From contig CAZOBJ010000050.1 in NCBI GenBank assembly GCA_964577825.1, positions 1-22,151 on the forward strand: a stretch of 22,151 nucleotides of DNA, in the 5' to 3' direction. Below the pieces are notes generated by a model. It was not told the DNA's origin and made no database searches. It was given only the letters and a program-made list of their open reading frames with translations. The position numbers and the translations under genes were made by a program. The DNA is from CAZOBJ01 sp964577825 (GTDB lineage Bacteria; Planctomycetota; SZUA-567; JAFGNG01). Of this stretch, positions 1 through 6,684 are shown piece by piece (positions within the stretch are counted from its first letter, which is position 1; each line of letters starts with the position of its first letter).

Positions 1-232
1 GCTCGCCAAGGCCGGCAAGAAGCTGAGGCGCCTCCTATACCGACTTTGGTCCCGTTCGGCCGACCGAAAGGAAGTACGCAAGGGTTCTGCAGTCACGACA
101 CAAGGATAGAGTGCTGAGCCGCAGCTGAGAGTGAGCGAGACAACCACGGCCTCGGCCGCCTATGGATTCAACCGCCCGGCTTCGCGTACGCAGGGCCCGG
201 CTGGTGTCGCCTACTCGCCTTTCATGCCCCCC

Positions 233-1366
233 TCACCCCCCAATCGGGTAGGCGCCGTACGCGAGGCCGGCCTCGATATAGGCCTCCACGTTGTCGACCA
301 CCTTGCGCAGCTCTGTCCGGTCGAGGTCCGGGCTCACGTTCGCGTGGCCTCCGGTCGTGCGCAGGGCAAAGCCCCCGTCGGGCGCGGCCGCGGCCATGGC
401 CGCGCGCACCCAGTCGCGGACCTCGCGTCGGCTCATGCGCACGAACTCCTGGGAGGGAACGTTGCCCGAGAGCAGCATCCTGTCGCCCACGCGGCGCTTG
501 GCCTCGGCCAGGTCCACGTCGCCGAAGGGCGGCGGTTCCAGCGGTTCGGTCGCGTCCACGCCCATCTCGCTCATGCGCTCCAGGAACTGGAGGGCGTTGC
601 CGTGGCAGTGGCTGCGGTTCTTGCCCCCGATCCTGTGCACCGCGTCGTTGACCAGCTTGTCGTAGGGGAACACGAACTCGTCGAACCGGCGGCGGCCCAT
701 CCACGGCAGGATGAGCATCTCGTGGGCCGTGGTGCCGAACCAGCCACTCACCCCCGCCCGTCCCATGGCGAGGACGGTATCCCGGATCTGGGTATTTGCT
801 GACTCCAGGAACCGGTGCATGATGGCGGGCTCTTCGATGAGCCAGACGTAGACCTCTTCCATGTTCGCCCGGCGCACGAGCCGCCCCAAGGGGTGCGCCA
901 GGCCCATCAGGGGCACGCCCCGCTCGCCCACGCGCGCGACCGCTTCGCGGTGCTTGTCCGCCAGCACCGGGCGCACGGTCCTGGCCGCGCTCGCCAGCCT
1001 GTCCATGTCCTCCAGGGTGTGGATGTAGCGTCGCTCCCAGTGATAGTCCGAGGAGTCCACATTCGGATAGGGGTGCTTGGTCACGGCGTGGAACGGGCCG
1101 GCTTCGGTCTCCTGCACGCGCCGCACGCGGCGATACTCGTTGGGGACCTCTTCGATGACCTCCGTGCTGGACTCGCTCGACAGGCCGAAGAACCCCCAGT
1201 CCGCGCCGGGCACGCCCAGGAAGTTGTCCGCCCCGTTGTCGATGAACTCCACGATCCTGCGGGTCTCGGGCAGCTCGCGCGCCTTGGCGCCGATCACGAG
1301 CTCGATGGGCACGCGGTCCGGCTCGCGGAACGCCGCCGCGGTCAGCAGGCGCTCTTTCGGGGTCAC
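233..1366 (-). CDS. Uroporphyrinogen decarboxylase (URO-D) family protein, not HemE
   Basis: The 377-residue product has the TIM-barrel layout of the URO-D/MtaA/CmuA superfamily. It opens with the family-typical TPKERLLTAAAFREPDRVP, and near residue 250 has SHCHGN (H253, C254, H255) followed by GVDATEPLEPPP, GDVDLAEAKRRVGD and a GNVPSQEF loop (301-308). The Arg-rich N-terminal substrate motif of true HemE is absent, so haem synthesis is unlikely. Characterised relatives move methyl groups between corrinoid proteins and thiols or demethylate small compounds; the substrate here is unknown. The His/Cys cluster could bind zinc as in MtaA (inference). The start is GTG at 1366-1364, preceded on the minus strand by AGGAGG (1372-1377) at good spacing. 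It lies 189 nt downstream of the aldo/keto-reductase-like gene on the same strand and probably shares its transcript. Family assignment is firm, function is not. Confidence 0.88.
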   Translation of the reverse strand: MTPKERLLTAAAFREPDRVPIELVIGAKARELPETRRIVEFIDNGADNFLGVPGADWGFFGLSSESSTEVIEEVPNEYRRVRRVQETEAGPFHAVTKHPYPNVDSSDYHWERRYIHTLEDMDRLASAARTVRPVLADKHREAVARVGERGVPLMGLAHPLGRLVRRANMEEVYVWLIEEPAIMHRFLESANTQIRDTVLAMGRAGVSGWFGTTAHEMLILPWMGRRRFDEFVFPYDKLVNDAVHRIGGKNRSHCHGNALQFLERMSEMGVDATEPLEPPPFGDVDLAEAKRRVGDRMLLSGNVPSQEFVRMSRREVRDWVRAAMAAAAPDGGFALRTTGGHANVSPDLDRTELRKVVDNVEAYIEAGLAYGAYPIGG

Positions 1367-1555
1367 GATGGCCTCCTCTTTCGCGTCAACGGCCTCGACG
1401 CAAGGTCCCAGCGCCGCAGGCCGAAAGGGGACCTCTGTCCGCTCTGCTCGGATCCGTCGAACCGTTGCCGTTTCGTCGTCGAGGTAACACGGGCAGGATG
1501 TCCAGCGGAAACCGTGCCCATGGGGGAAGAAGCGAGAGCGCTCTTGCGCCTGCCG

Positions 1556-2416
1556 TCACGCCCCGGCCGCGTCCGGTTCCTTGTCTGGCTCCTGCGCGCC
1601 GCCCGACAGAATCTCTCGCACCAATCGGGCGTTTTCTTCCGCCTGGTTCTTGTGCTTCTGGAACATGCCCACGTCGACGAGATCGATGGGCTTGATGTTC
1701 TCGAGTGCGAAACGGAATGCTTGCTCGGTTGCCCGGAGCGTGGTGCAATTCCGGCTTGCCGCCATGATCTTGAATCCGATGCAGGGCTTGTCCACCCGGC
1801 GCATCGTGGCCGTCATGCGCACGGGGTCCTCGGACGGGAAACGATCTTCGGCGTAAGCATTCTGTTCCGTCGCAGGGGCGCTCTTGTATCCCCGCGCCAG
1901 ATTGTAGAAGCAGCACATATAGAAGTCGGTCTCCCATCCCTTCTCTTCCGCGTACTCGACGACGCGCGGGATATGGGTGCCGATTCCCGCCGGCAGGCCC
2001 TGATCATGAATGGCCTTCACAAAGTCACGAACCTCGTCGATCTTGCCGCCGTGCCAACTGTTGTCCACATGCGTACCGTGATGATAGATGGCCATGGCGC
2101 CATATCGTGCGATCTCGGCGATGTTCGCGAAGATGCTCTTGAACTCGGACGCTGTCTGCGCGATCCACTGCATTCTGCCGCCGTTCAGGCGATGCTCGAG
2201 ATACATTCGCATTTGGTGGCGATCGCCGCGAGACTGGAGCGTGTTGATGCCGTGGGTCCAACACTCGTCAAGCAAAGCCTGCAGCCTCGGCATGGTGTAG
2301 TATTCGATCATCTCGCGGTCCAGGTCGGCAGACACGTGAGAAGTCCCGCTGAGCGGGTTCCCACCGCAGATGAGCCGGCTGACAGGATGTCCGCAAAGGT
2401 CGACCCGGGGCAGCAC
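1556..2416 (-). CDS. Aldo/keto reductase-like TIM-barrel protein of unknown function
   Basis: The 286-residue product begins like an aldo/keto reductase (LPRVDLCGHPVSRLICGGNP) and continues as a probable TIM barrel. At the position where AKRs have GxNxxDTAxxYG it reads HGINTLQSRGD, so the usual catalytic Asp and Tyr are not evident. Later blocks include MAIYHHGTHVDNSWHGGKIDEV (about 108-129), GLPAGIGTHIPRVVEYAEEKG and a Cys-containing FYMCCFYNLARG. The tail is Pro/Glu/Ala-rich. I chose GTG at 2416-2414 because GGGAGGAGG sits 7 nt upstream. The longer reading frame from 2470 adds a falsely signal-like hydrophobic stretch that lies over the predicted promoter. It is the promoter-proximal gene of a two-gene minus-strand unit with the URO-D-family gene, hinting at a shared catabolic or C1-type role (inference). 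No specific reaction can be assigned. Confidence 0.75.
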   Translation of the reverse strand: MLPRVDLCGHPVSRLICGGNPLSGTSHVSADLDREMIEYYTMPRLQALLDECWTHGINTLQSRGDRHQMRMYLEHRLNGGRMQWIAQTASEFKSIFANIAEIARYGAMAIYHHGTHVDNSWHGGKIDEVRDFVKAIHDQGLPAGIGTHIPRVVEYAEEKGWETDFYMCCFYNLARGYKSAPATEQNAYAEDRFPSEDPVRMTATMRRVDKPCIGFKIMAASRNCTTLRATEQAFRFALENIKPIDLVDVGMFQKHKNQAEENARLVREILSGGAQEPDKEPDAAGA

Positions 2417-2423
2417 CGCGAAT

Positions 2424-2432
2424 CCTCCTCCC
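2424..2432 (-). promoter_or_regulatory. Ribosome binding site deciding the start of the AKR-like gene
   Basis: Minus-strand GGGAGGAGG lies 7 nt before GTG 2416. It supports the short start and rejects the upstream GTG at 2470, which would place this sequence inside the reading frame as a Gly-rich segment. Confidence 0.7.
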
Positions 2433-2460
2433 GGCCAGAGGCCCAACCAAAGTACGGCCA

Positions 2461-2489
2461 AAGCTAGCACGGCCCAGCGAGGCCGTCAA
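2461..2489 (-). promoter_or_regulatory. Putative sigma70-type promoter for the AKR-like/URO-D-like unit
   Basis: On the minus strand TTGACG (2489-2484) is followed after 17 nt by TAGCTT (2466-2461). The -35 box matches five of six consensus bases and the -10 box three of six. Transcription would begin near 2454, leaving a leader of roughly 40 nt with the GGGAGGAGG site and the GTG at 2416. Confidence 0.45.
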
Positions 2490-2880
2490 CCAGATTGCAG
2501 GTGGCCGCGGGGGCCAGGGCCCTTCCGGTCGTTGGCCGTGGGCCTGGCCTGCGCACGCTCTTGCGCAAGGGTGAGAATCGATGGTCAGGCCCCGGCGGAC
2601 CCGGGCACTTCCACACCACCGATCCGCCCGATGCCCCTTGCCGGCCCTCGCCTCAGGGGGCCGCTGGCTGGTGGCCGGCCAGGGCGACTGAGTCAGGACT
2701 TGTGTCGGTGCTGGGCGTTGCCTTGAGCAGGGCTGGGGTGGGGTAGCGGTCCCCAGGGGCCCTCCATACACGCAAGGACGGCCGCACTCGGGCTTCGGTG
2801 TTGCGTGGCCGATCTCGGCGTCGCCGGGCAGAGGCGCCCCGCCCCATCGGCATGGAGGCGGCCGGTGCGGCGGAAAAAAC
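2490..2880. other. Gene-free divergent intergenic region
   Basis: No convincing coding region or recognised RNA is seen. Open frames here lack family motifs and a good ribosome site. It contains an 8-bp hairpin with a 3-nt loop (2664-2682, arms CTGGCTGG and CCGGCCAG with one G-U pair), an 8-bp palindrome TTGCGCAA (2561-2568) and the short palindrome CTGAGTCAG (2688-2696). The yceD/DUF177 gene that often precedes rpmF is not present. Confidence 0.5.
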
Positions 2881-2882
2881 CC

Positions 2883-2910
2883 TTGACGCAAGCCGTCCTC
2901 TCGGTACAGT
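2883..2910 (+). promoter_or_regulatory. Putative sigma70-type promoter of the rpmF-plsX-fab cluster
   Basis: TTGACG (2883-2888), a 16-nt spacer and TACAGT (2905-2910) form a good promoter. It lies just before the first gene of the plus-strand operon, with an A-run upstream (2874-2879). Transcription would start near 2917, giving a leader of about 95 nt before rpmF. Confidence 0.55.
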
Positions 2911-2930
2911 TCTATCGCTTCCGTCATGCC

Positions 2931-2980
2931 TTGGCCGTGCCCCAACAGCCGGTGGGAGCGCGTTGGGCGGCCGGGGCCAA
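2931..2980 (+). promoter_or_regulatory. Two-block hairpin in the rpmF leader
   Basis: TTGGCC (2931-2936) pairs with GGCCAA (2975-2980), and CCCAAC (2941-2946) pairs with GTTGGG (2962-2967). This gives twelve base pairs in two blocks with an asymmetric internal loop and a 15-nt apical loop. It sits between the predicted promoter and the ribosome site (GAGG, 2999-3002). A role in leader regulation is inference. Confidence 0.4.
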
Positions 2981-3010
2981 TTCAGATAAGGTAGGATCGA
3001 GGCGGACGAT

Positions 3011-3193
3011 ATGGCTGTTCCAAAGCGCAAGACCTCCAAGGCTCGCCGCGACCGGCGCAGATCGCACCACGCCCTGCAGCCGACCGGATTCGCTCGCTGT
3101 GGCCGCTGCAATCAGATCAAGCGGCCCCACAGGGTGTGCGCGAATTGCGGGCATTACGCTGACGTCAAGAAAATCGAAGTCGAGGGATTCTAA
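3011..3193 (+). CDS. rpmF: 50S ribosomal protein L32 (bL32), zinc-binding form
   Basis: The 60-residue basic protein starts MAVPKRKTSKARRDRRRSHH, the classic bL32 N terminus. It carries CGRC (Cys30, Cys33) and CANC (Cys43, Cys46), the four zinc ligands of the C+ form. It is part of the large ribosomal subunit. The ATG at 3011 has GAGG 8 nt upstream. It leads the fatty-acid cluster, the common rpmF-plsX-fabH arrangement, which couples ribosome and membrane synthesis. The DUF177/YceD gene that often precedes it is missing. The tail is slightly longer than the shortest homologues. Confidence 0.97.
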   Translation: MAVPKRKTSKARRDRRRSHHALQPTGFARCGRCNQIKRPHRVCANCGHYADVKKIEVEGF

Positions 3194-3336
3194 CACCTTG
3201 TATGCACGGCGACTCGGTCCGCGCAGCCACCTTCGCGCGCTGAGGCAGGGGGCAGTTCGTCTCTGAGGGGACTTGCGGGCCCGCCCAAAGGCCGCAGCCG
3301 CCCTCTCGCCGGGGAAAGGGAGCCTCAGTCCTTACC

Positions 3337-4359
3337 ATGCGCCTCGCCATCGACGCCATGGGCACCGACCATGGCCCTCTGACCATCCTCGAGGGTGTCT
3401 GTGAGTACGTGCGCAAGGATCCGGACACCGAAATCCTGCTGGTGGGCCGCCAGGACGACCTCGAGCGCGGCGTGGCGCAGACGGGTCTCGATCGGAACGA
3501 GCGCATCCGGATCGTGCACGCCGACGAAGTCATCGAGATGGACGACAAACTGAGCGCCTTGCGCGAGAAGCGCAACAGCTCCATCGCCCGCACGGTTGGC
3601 CTCGTGCACGACCGCGAGGCCGACGGCATGGTGGCGCTCGGGAACACCATGGCCGCGGTGGCCGCCACGCGCCTGGGCCTCAAGCACCTGGAGGGCGTGC
3701 ATCGCGCCGGGATCGCCGTGCCCATGCCCAGCAAGCGCGGCGCGTGCGTGGTCATCGACATGGGCGCAAACGTGAACGCAAAGCCCAAGCACCTCTACGC
3801 GTACGGCGTGATGGCCTCGGCCTACAGCAAGCTCGTGCTCGGAGAGAAGAACCCGCGCGTGGGCCTGTTGAACGTGGGCGAAGAGGAGGCCAAGGGCAGC
3901 GAGATCCTCAAAGAGGCCCACGCCCTGCTGCGGCAGGCGCCCATCAACTTCGTGGGCAACGTGGAGGGCGGGGACATCTACAGCGGCGTCTGCGAGGTGG
4001 TCGTGTGCGACGGGTTCGTGGGCAACGCGTTGCTGAAGGCCAGCGAACAGATCGCCAGCGCGCTCGCCGATCTGATCGGCGACGCCATCCGGCGCTCCTG
4101 GATCAGCCGCCTGGGCGCGCTGCTCGCCCGGCCGGCGCTCATGGAACTCAAGCGCAAGGCCAATTGGGACCAGTACGGCGGCGCCCCCTTGCTCGGGGTC
4201 AACGGCATCTGCATTATCGGGCACGGGCGCAGCAATCCGACCGCGGTGCGCAACGCGCTCCAGGTCGCGCACGAATCGGTGGCCGAGAAGCTCAACCAAT
4301 ACATTCACGAGAGCCTCGAGGCCGCTCCTGAGATGGCGTCGCAGACCCAAGGGGCGTAG
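3337..4359 (+). CDS. plsX: Phosphate acyltransferase PlsX
   Basis: The 340-residue protein converts acyl-ACP and phosphate to acyl-phosphate, the donor used by PlsY for glycerol-3-phosphate acylation, working at the inner face of the membrane. Family motifs are clear: AIDAMGTDHGP at the N terminus, VALGNTMAAV, VVIDMGANVNAK, LLNVGEEEAKGSE, FVGNVEGGDI, VVVCDGFVGNALLKASE and YGGAPLLGVNG..IGHGRSN near the C terminus. Length is normal. The usual GGD and GNTGA read GTD and GNTMA, minor substitutions. ATG 3337 has a purine-rich AAGGGAG at 3316-3322, spaced rather long at 14 nt. It lies 143 nt after rpmF and 50 nt before fabH. Confidence 0.96.
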   Translation: MRLAIDAMGTDHGPLTILEGVCEYVRKDPDTEILLVGRQDDLERGVAQTGLDRNERIRIVHADEVIEMDDKLSALREKRNSSIARTVGLVHDREADGMVALGNTMAAVAATRLGLKHLEGVHRAGIAVPMPSKRGACVVIDMGANVNAKPKHLYAYGVMASAYSKLVLGEKNPRVGLLNVGEEEAKGSEILKEAHALLRQAPINFVGNVEGGDIYSGVCEVVVCDGFVGNALLKASEQIASALADLIGDAIRRSWISRLGALLARPALMELKRKANWDQYGGAPLLGVNGICIIGHGRSNPTAVRNALQVAHESVAEKLNQYIHESLEAAPEMASQTQGA

Positions 4360-4409
4360 GGCGTGGCGTGCGGACCCCTCCGACAAGAGGCCGTTTGCAG
4401 GACACCACG

Positions 4410-5405
4410 ATGAACACGACACCCACGAGGGCGCGCATCCTTGGAACGGGCCACTACGTGCCACAGCGGCGCCTGACCAACCAAGATCTCGAGCAGTTGG
4501 TGGACACGAGCGACGAATGGATCACCACGCGGACCGGCATCTCCGAGCGGCGCATCGCCGCGCCCGAAGAGGCCACCAGCGACCTCGCCCTGCACGCCTC
4601 CCGCGCGGCCCTGGAGGCGGCCGGCCTGTCGGCCACGGACCTCGACATGATGATCGTGGGCACCATCAGCCCGGACATGGCCTTCCCCTCCACCGCCTGC
4701 ATGCTGCAGACCAAGCTCGGTGCGCGCGCGATTCCCGCCTTTGACCTCGGGGCCGCGTGCAGCGGATTCCTGTACGCGCTCGACCTGGCCGGCCACATGG
4801 TCCGTGCCGGCACGCATCGCCACATCCTGGTGTTGGGCGCGGAGATCCTCAGCCGCATCACCGACTACGAGGACCGGGCCAGCTGCGTGCTCTTCGGCGA
4901 CGGCGCGGGGGCCGTGATCGTGGGCCCGAGCGAGAAGGCGGACCAGGGGCTCCTGGACACGGTCTCGGGCGCCGACGGGCAGTACGCGGACCTCTTGCGC
5001 CTGCCCGGCGGGGGCTCCCTGTGCCCGGCCACGGCCGAGAGCGTGGCCGCACGGCAGCACTACATGAAGATCCAGGGACGAGCCGTGTACAAGCTCGCGG
5101 TCACGCACATCGTGGAGGTGGTCCGGGAACTCCTGCGGCGCAATGACCTCGCGCCCGAGGCCGTGGACCTGTATATTCCCCACCAGATGAACACGCGCAT
5201 CATGGAGGCCAGCGCCCAGCGGCTGGGCATCACCATGGATCGCGTGTACGTGGACATCGACCGGTACGGCAATACCTCCGCGGCGAGCATCCCGATCGCC
5301 CTGGACGAGGCCGTACGCACGGGCGCGATTCAGCCCGGCATGGACGTGGTGATGGTCGCCTTCGGCGGAGGGCTCACCTGGGCGGCCACGTGGATGCGGT
5401 GGTAG
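4410..5405 (+). CDS. fabH: Beta-ketoacyl-ACP synthase III
   Basis: The 331-residue enzyme condenses acetyl-CoA or another acyl-CoA with malonyl-ACP to start fatty-acid chains. The catalytic triad is visible: Cys117 in GAACSGF, His258 in IPHQMN and Asn288 in RYGNTSAAS. The N terminus ILGTGHYVPQRRLTN and DTSDEWITTRTGI are typical. I chose ATG 4410 (MNTTPTRARILG) over GTG 4368 because family members begin just before ILGTG and the longer version adds an unrelated stretch; the ribosome site is weak (GCAGGA). In the canonical cluster fabD follows; here fabG comes next, after a 131-nt gap containing an inverted repeat. Confidence 0.96.
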   Translation: MNTTPTRARILGTGHYVPQRRLTNQDLEQLVDTSDEWITTRTGISERRIAAPEEATSDLALHASRAALEAAGLSATDLDMMIVGTISPDMAFPSTACMLQTKLGARAIPAFDLGAACSGFLYALDLAGHMVRAGTHRHILVLGAEILSRITDYEDRASCVLFGDGAGAVIVGPSEKADQGLLDTVSGADGQYADLLRLPGGGSLCPATAESVAARQHYMKIQGRAVYKLAVTHIVEVVRELLRRNDLAPEAVDLYIPHQMNTRIMEASAQRLGITMDRVYVDIDRYGNTSAASIPIALDEAVRTGAIQPGMDVVMVAFGGGLTWAATWMRW

Positions 5406-5406
5406 A

Positions 5407-5450
5407 CGGTCGGGGCCCTGGGCGCCGCGCGAGGGGTGGATTCCCGACCG
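5407..5450 (+). repeat. Inverted repeat after the fabH stop codon
   Basis: CGGTCGGG (5407-5414) and CCCGACCG (5443-5450) are perfect 8-bp complements with a 28-nt GC-rich spacer, starting 2 nt after the fabH stop. There is no T-tract, so it is not a standard intrinsic terminator. It could be a processing or attenuation hairpin. The right arm also falls in the spacer of a weak promoter candidate, so an operator is possible. Confidence 0.4.
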
Positions 5451-5465
5451 CCGAGCTCGTATAAC
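5437..5465 (+). promoter_or_regulatory. Weak internal promoter candidate upstream of fabG
   Basis: TATAAC (5460-5465) matches the -10 consensus in five of six positions and stands out in a GC-rich background. The 17-nt-spaced -35 candidate TGGATT matches only three of six. It may boost fabG-acpP-fabF expression (inference). Confidence 0.25.
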
Positions 5466-5536
5466 ACTGGGAACGCCCGGCCCGGTCCGAGGGGGTCGAA
5501 GCAGCGAGGCGCAAGAGAGAAGCGGGAGCGAGCTCC

Positions 5537-6280
5537 ATGGGGTTTGCGGGCAAGACGGCCGTTGTCACGGGCGGCGCGCAGGGGATCGGCGAAGCGATTG
5601 CCCGCCGGCTCGCCCGGCAGGGCGTCAACCTGGTCCTGTGGGACGTGCAGGAGCAGAGCTCCCGGGCCACGGCCAAGGCCGTGGCCGCGTCCGCGGGCGT
5701 GCGCGCCGAGGGCATGGCCGTGGACGTGACCGACGCGCAGGCCGTGGCCCAGGCGGCCAAGCAGGCGCACAAGGCCTTCGACGGGATCGACTTGCTGGTC
5801 AACAACGCCGGGGTGACCCGGGACAACCTGCTGCTGCGCCTGCCCGAGGCGGACTGGGACCTGGTGCTGCGCGTGAACCTCAAGGGCGCGTTCCTGTGCA
5901 CCCAGGCCGTGGGACGGTACATGCTCAAGGCCCGTGCGGGGCGGATCGTGAACATCGCCAGCATCATCGGCCTGATGGGCAATGCCGGACAGGCGAACTA
6001 CGCAGCCAGCAAGGGAGGCCTCATTGCGCTGACCAAGAGCACGGCCAAGGAGTTCGCCCGACGCGGCGTGACCGCCAACGCGGTCGCGCCCGGGTTCATC
6101 CGCACGGCCATGACCGACGCGCTGGAGGAATCCACCCAGCAGGAGATGCTCGGGGCTATTCCCCTGGCGCGGTTCGGCGAGGCGGGCGACGTGGCCGGGG
6201 CCGTAGAGTTCCTGCTCTCGGACGCGGCAGCGTACATTACGGGCCAGGTGCTTGTCGTGGACGGAGGCATGGTCATGTAG
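5537..6280 (+). CDS. fabG: 3-oxoacyl-ACP reductase
   Basis: This 247-residue short-chain dehydrogenase reduces 3-oxoacyl-ACP with NADPH in each elongation round. The Rossmann motif TGGAQGIGEAIA (11-22), LVNNAG (87-92), structural Asn114, Ser142, and the YAASK motif with Tyr155 and Lys159 are all present. The C terminus ends ITGQVLVVDGGMVM, which is typical FabG. ATG 5537 is preceded by GGGAG at 5524-5528. Placement between fabH and acpP makes FabG rather than a general SDR the confident call. A strong hairpin begins 2 nt after its stop. Confidence 0.95.
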   Translation: MGFAGKTAVVTGGAQGIGEAIARRLARQGVNLVLWDVQEQSSRATAKAVAASAGVRAEGMAVDVTDAQAVAQAAKQAHKAFDGIDLLVNNAGVTRDNLLLRLPEADWDLVLRVNLKGAFLCTQAVGRYMLKARAGRIVNIASIIGLMGNAGQANYAASKGGLIALTKSTAKEFARRGVTANAVAPGFIRTAMTDALEESTQQEMLGAIPLARFGEAGDVAGAVEFLLSDAAAYITGQVLVVDGGMVM

Positions 6281-6281
6281 G

Positions 6282-6310
6282 CGTCGGCCGGGGCCCCGCC
6301 CCGACCGACG
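6282..6310 (+). terminator. Strong GC hairpin after the fabG stop, no T-tract
   Basis: CGTCGG (6282-6287) pairs with CCGACG (6305-6310). Beyond one C/A mismatch, CGGGG (6289-6293) pairs with CCCCG (6299-6303) around a 5-nt loop. Without a following T-run it is unlikely to be a full intrinsic terminator. It may stabilise or process the mRNA between fabG and acpP, a junction where acpP is often expressed more highly. Confidence 0.35.
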
Positions 6311-6382
6311 GCGGAACGGACATACGGGACAGCGTTCCCCGCAAGGGAATCGCACGGAGCAGAAGAGGAAAGGGATTTGCTG

Positions 6383-6634
6383 ATGGCGACGCGCGACGAG
6401 ATCAAGGAGAAGGTGGTCGACATGGTCGTCGAGCAGCTCGGGGTGGGCCGGGACCAAGTCACCGAACAGAAGAACTTTGTGGATGACCTCGGGGCCGACT
6501 CCCTGGACGTAGCCGAGCTGACCATGGAGATCGAGGACGAGTTCGACCTGAACATCCCGGAGGACGAGGAAGGGATTCGCACGGTCGGCGACGCGATCGA
6601 GTACATCGTCAAGAACACCGGATCCGAAGGCTGA
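6383..6634 (+). CDS. acpP: Acyl carrier protein
   Basis: The 83-residue acidic protein carries growing acyl chains on phosphopantetheine. The attachment serine is Ser40 in DDLGADSLDVAELTMEIEDEF. The following INIPEDE-type segment reads NIPEDEEGIRTVGDAIEYI, typical of ACP. I take ATG 6383 rather than TTG 6377, because GAGGAAAGGG (6364-6373) is well spaced from it and MATRDEIKEK is the normal N terminus. It sits between fabG and fabF as in most bacteria. Confidence 0.96.
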   Translation: MATRDEIKEKVVDMVVEQLGVGRDQVTEQKNFVDDLGADSLDVAELTMEIEDEFDLNIPEDEEGIRTVGDAIEYIVKNTGSEG

Positions 6635-6684
6635 CGGATGGCGCCGCCGCCTGCAGCGTATTCGATCAAGAACGGAGACAGTCC

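Noticed and set aside
2..109. Open frame from the left edge to TAG at 107-109, possibly the C-terminal 35 residues of a gene.
   Set aside because: Basic sequence with no recognised motif; its latter half lacks the GC-rich third positions of neighbouring genes. Too short to support. The remaining 110-232 holds nothing recognisable.
815..2467. 550-codon plus-strand frame opposite the URO-D and AKR-like genes.
   Set aside because: Antisense shadow caused by high GC; it spans two recognisable minus-strand genes and the gap between them, and has no family motif.
2417..2470. Hydrophobic N-terminal extension of the AKR-like protein resembling a signal peptide.
   Set aside because: It overlaps the predicted promoter, and a strong ribosome site supports the internal GTG at 2416.
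2268..3111. Minus-strand frames over the divergent region and a plus-strand frame at 2805-3266.
   Set aside because: Low-complexity Arg/Pro/Ala translations without a good ribosome site; they run across promoters and rpmF.
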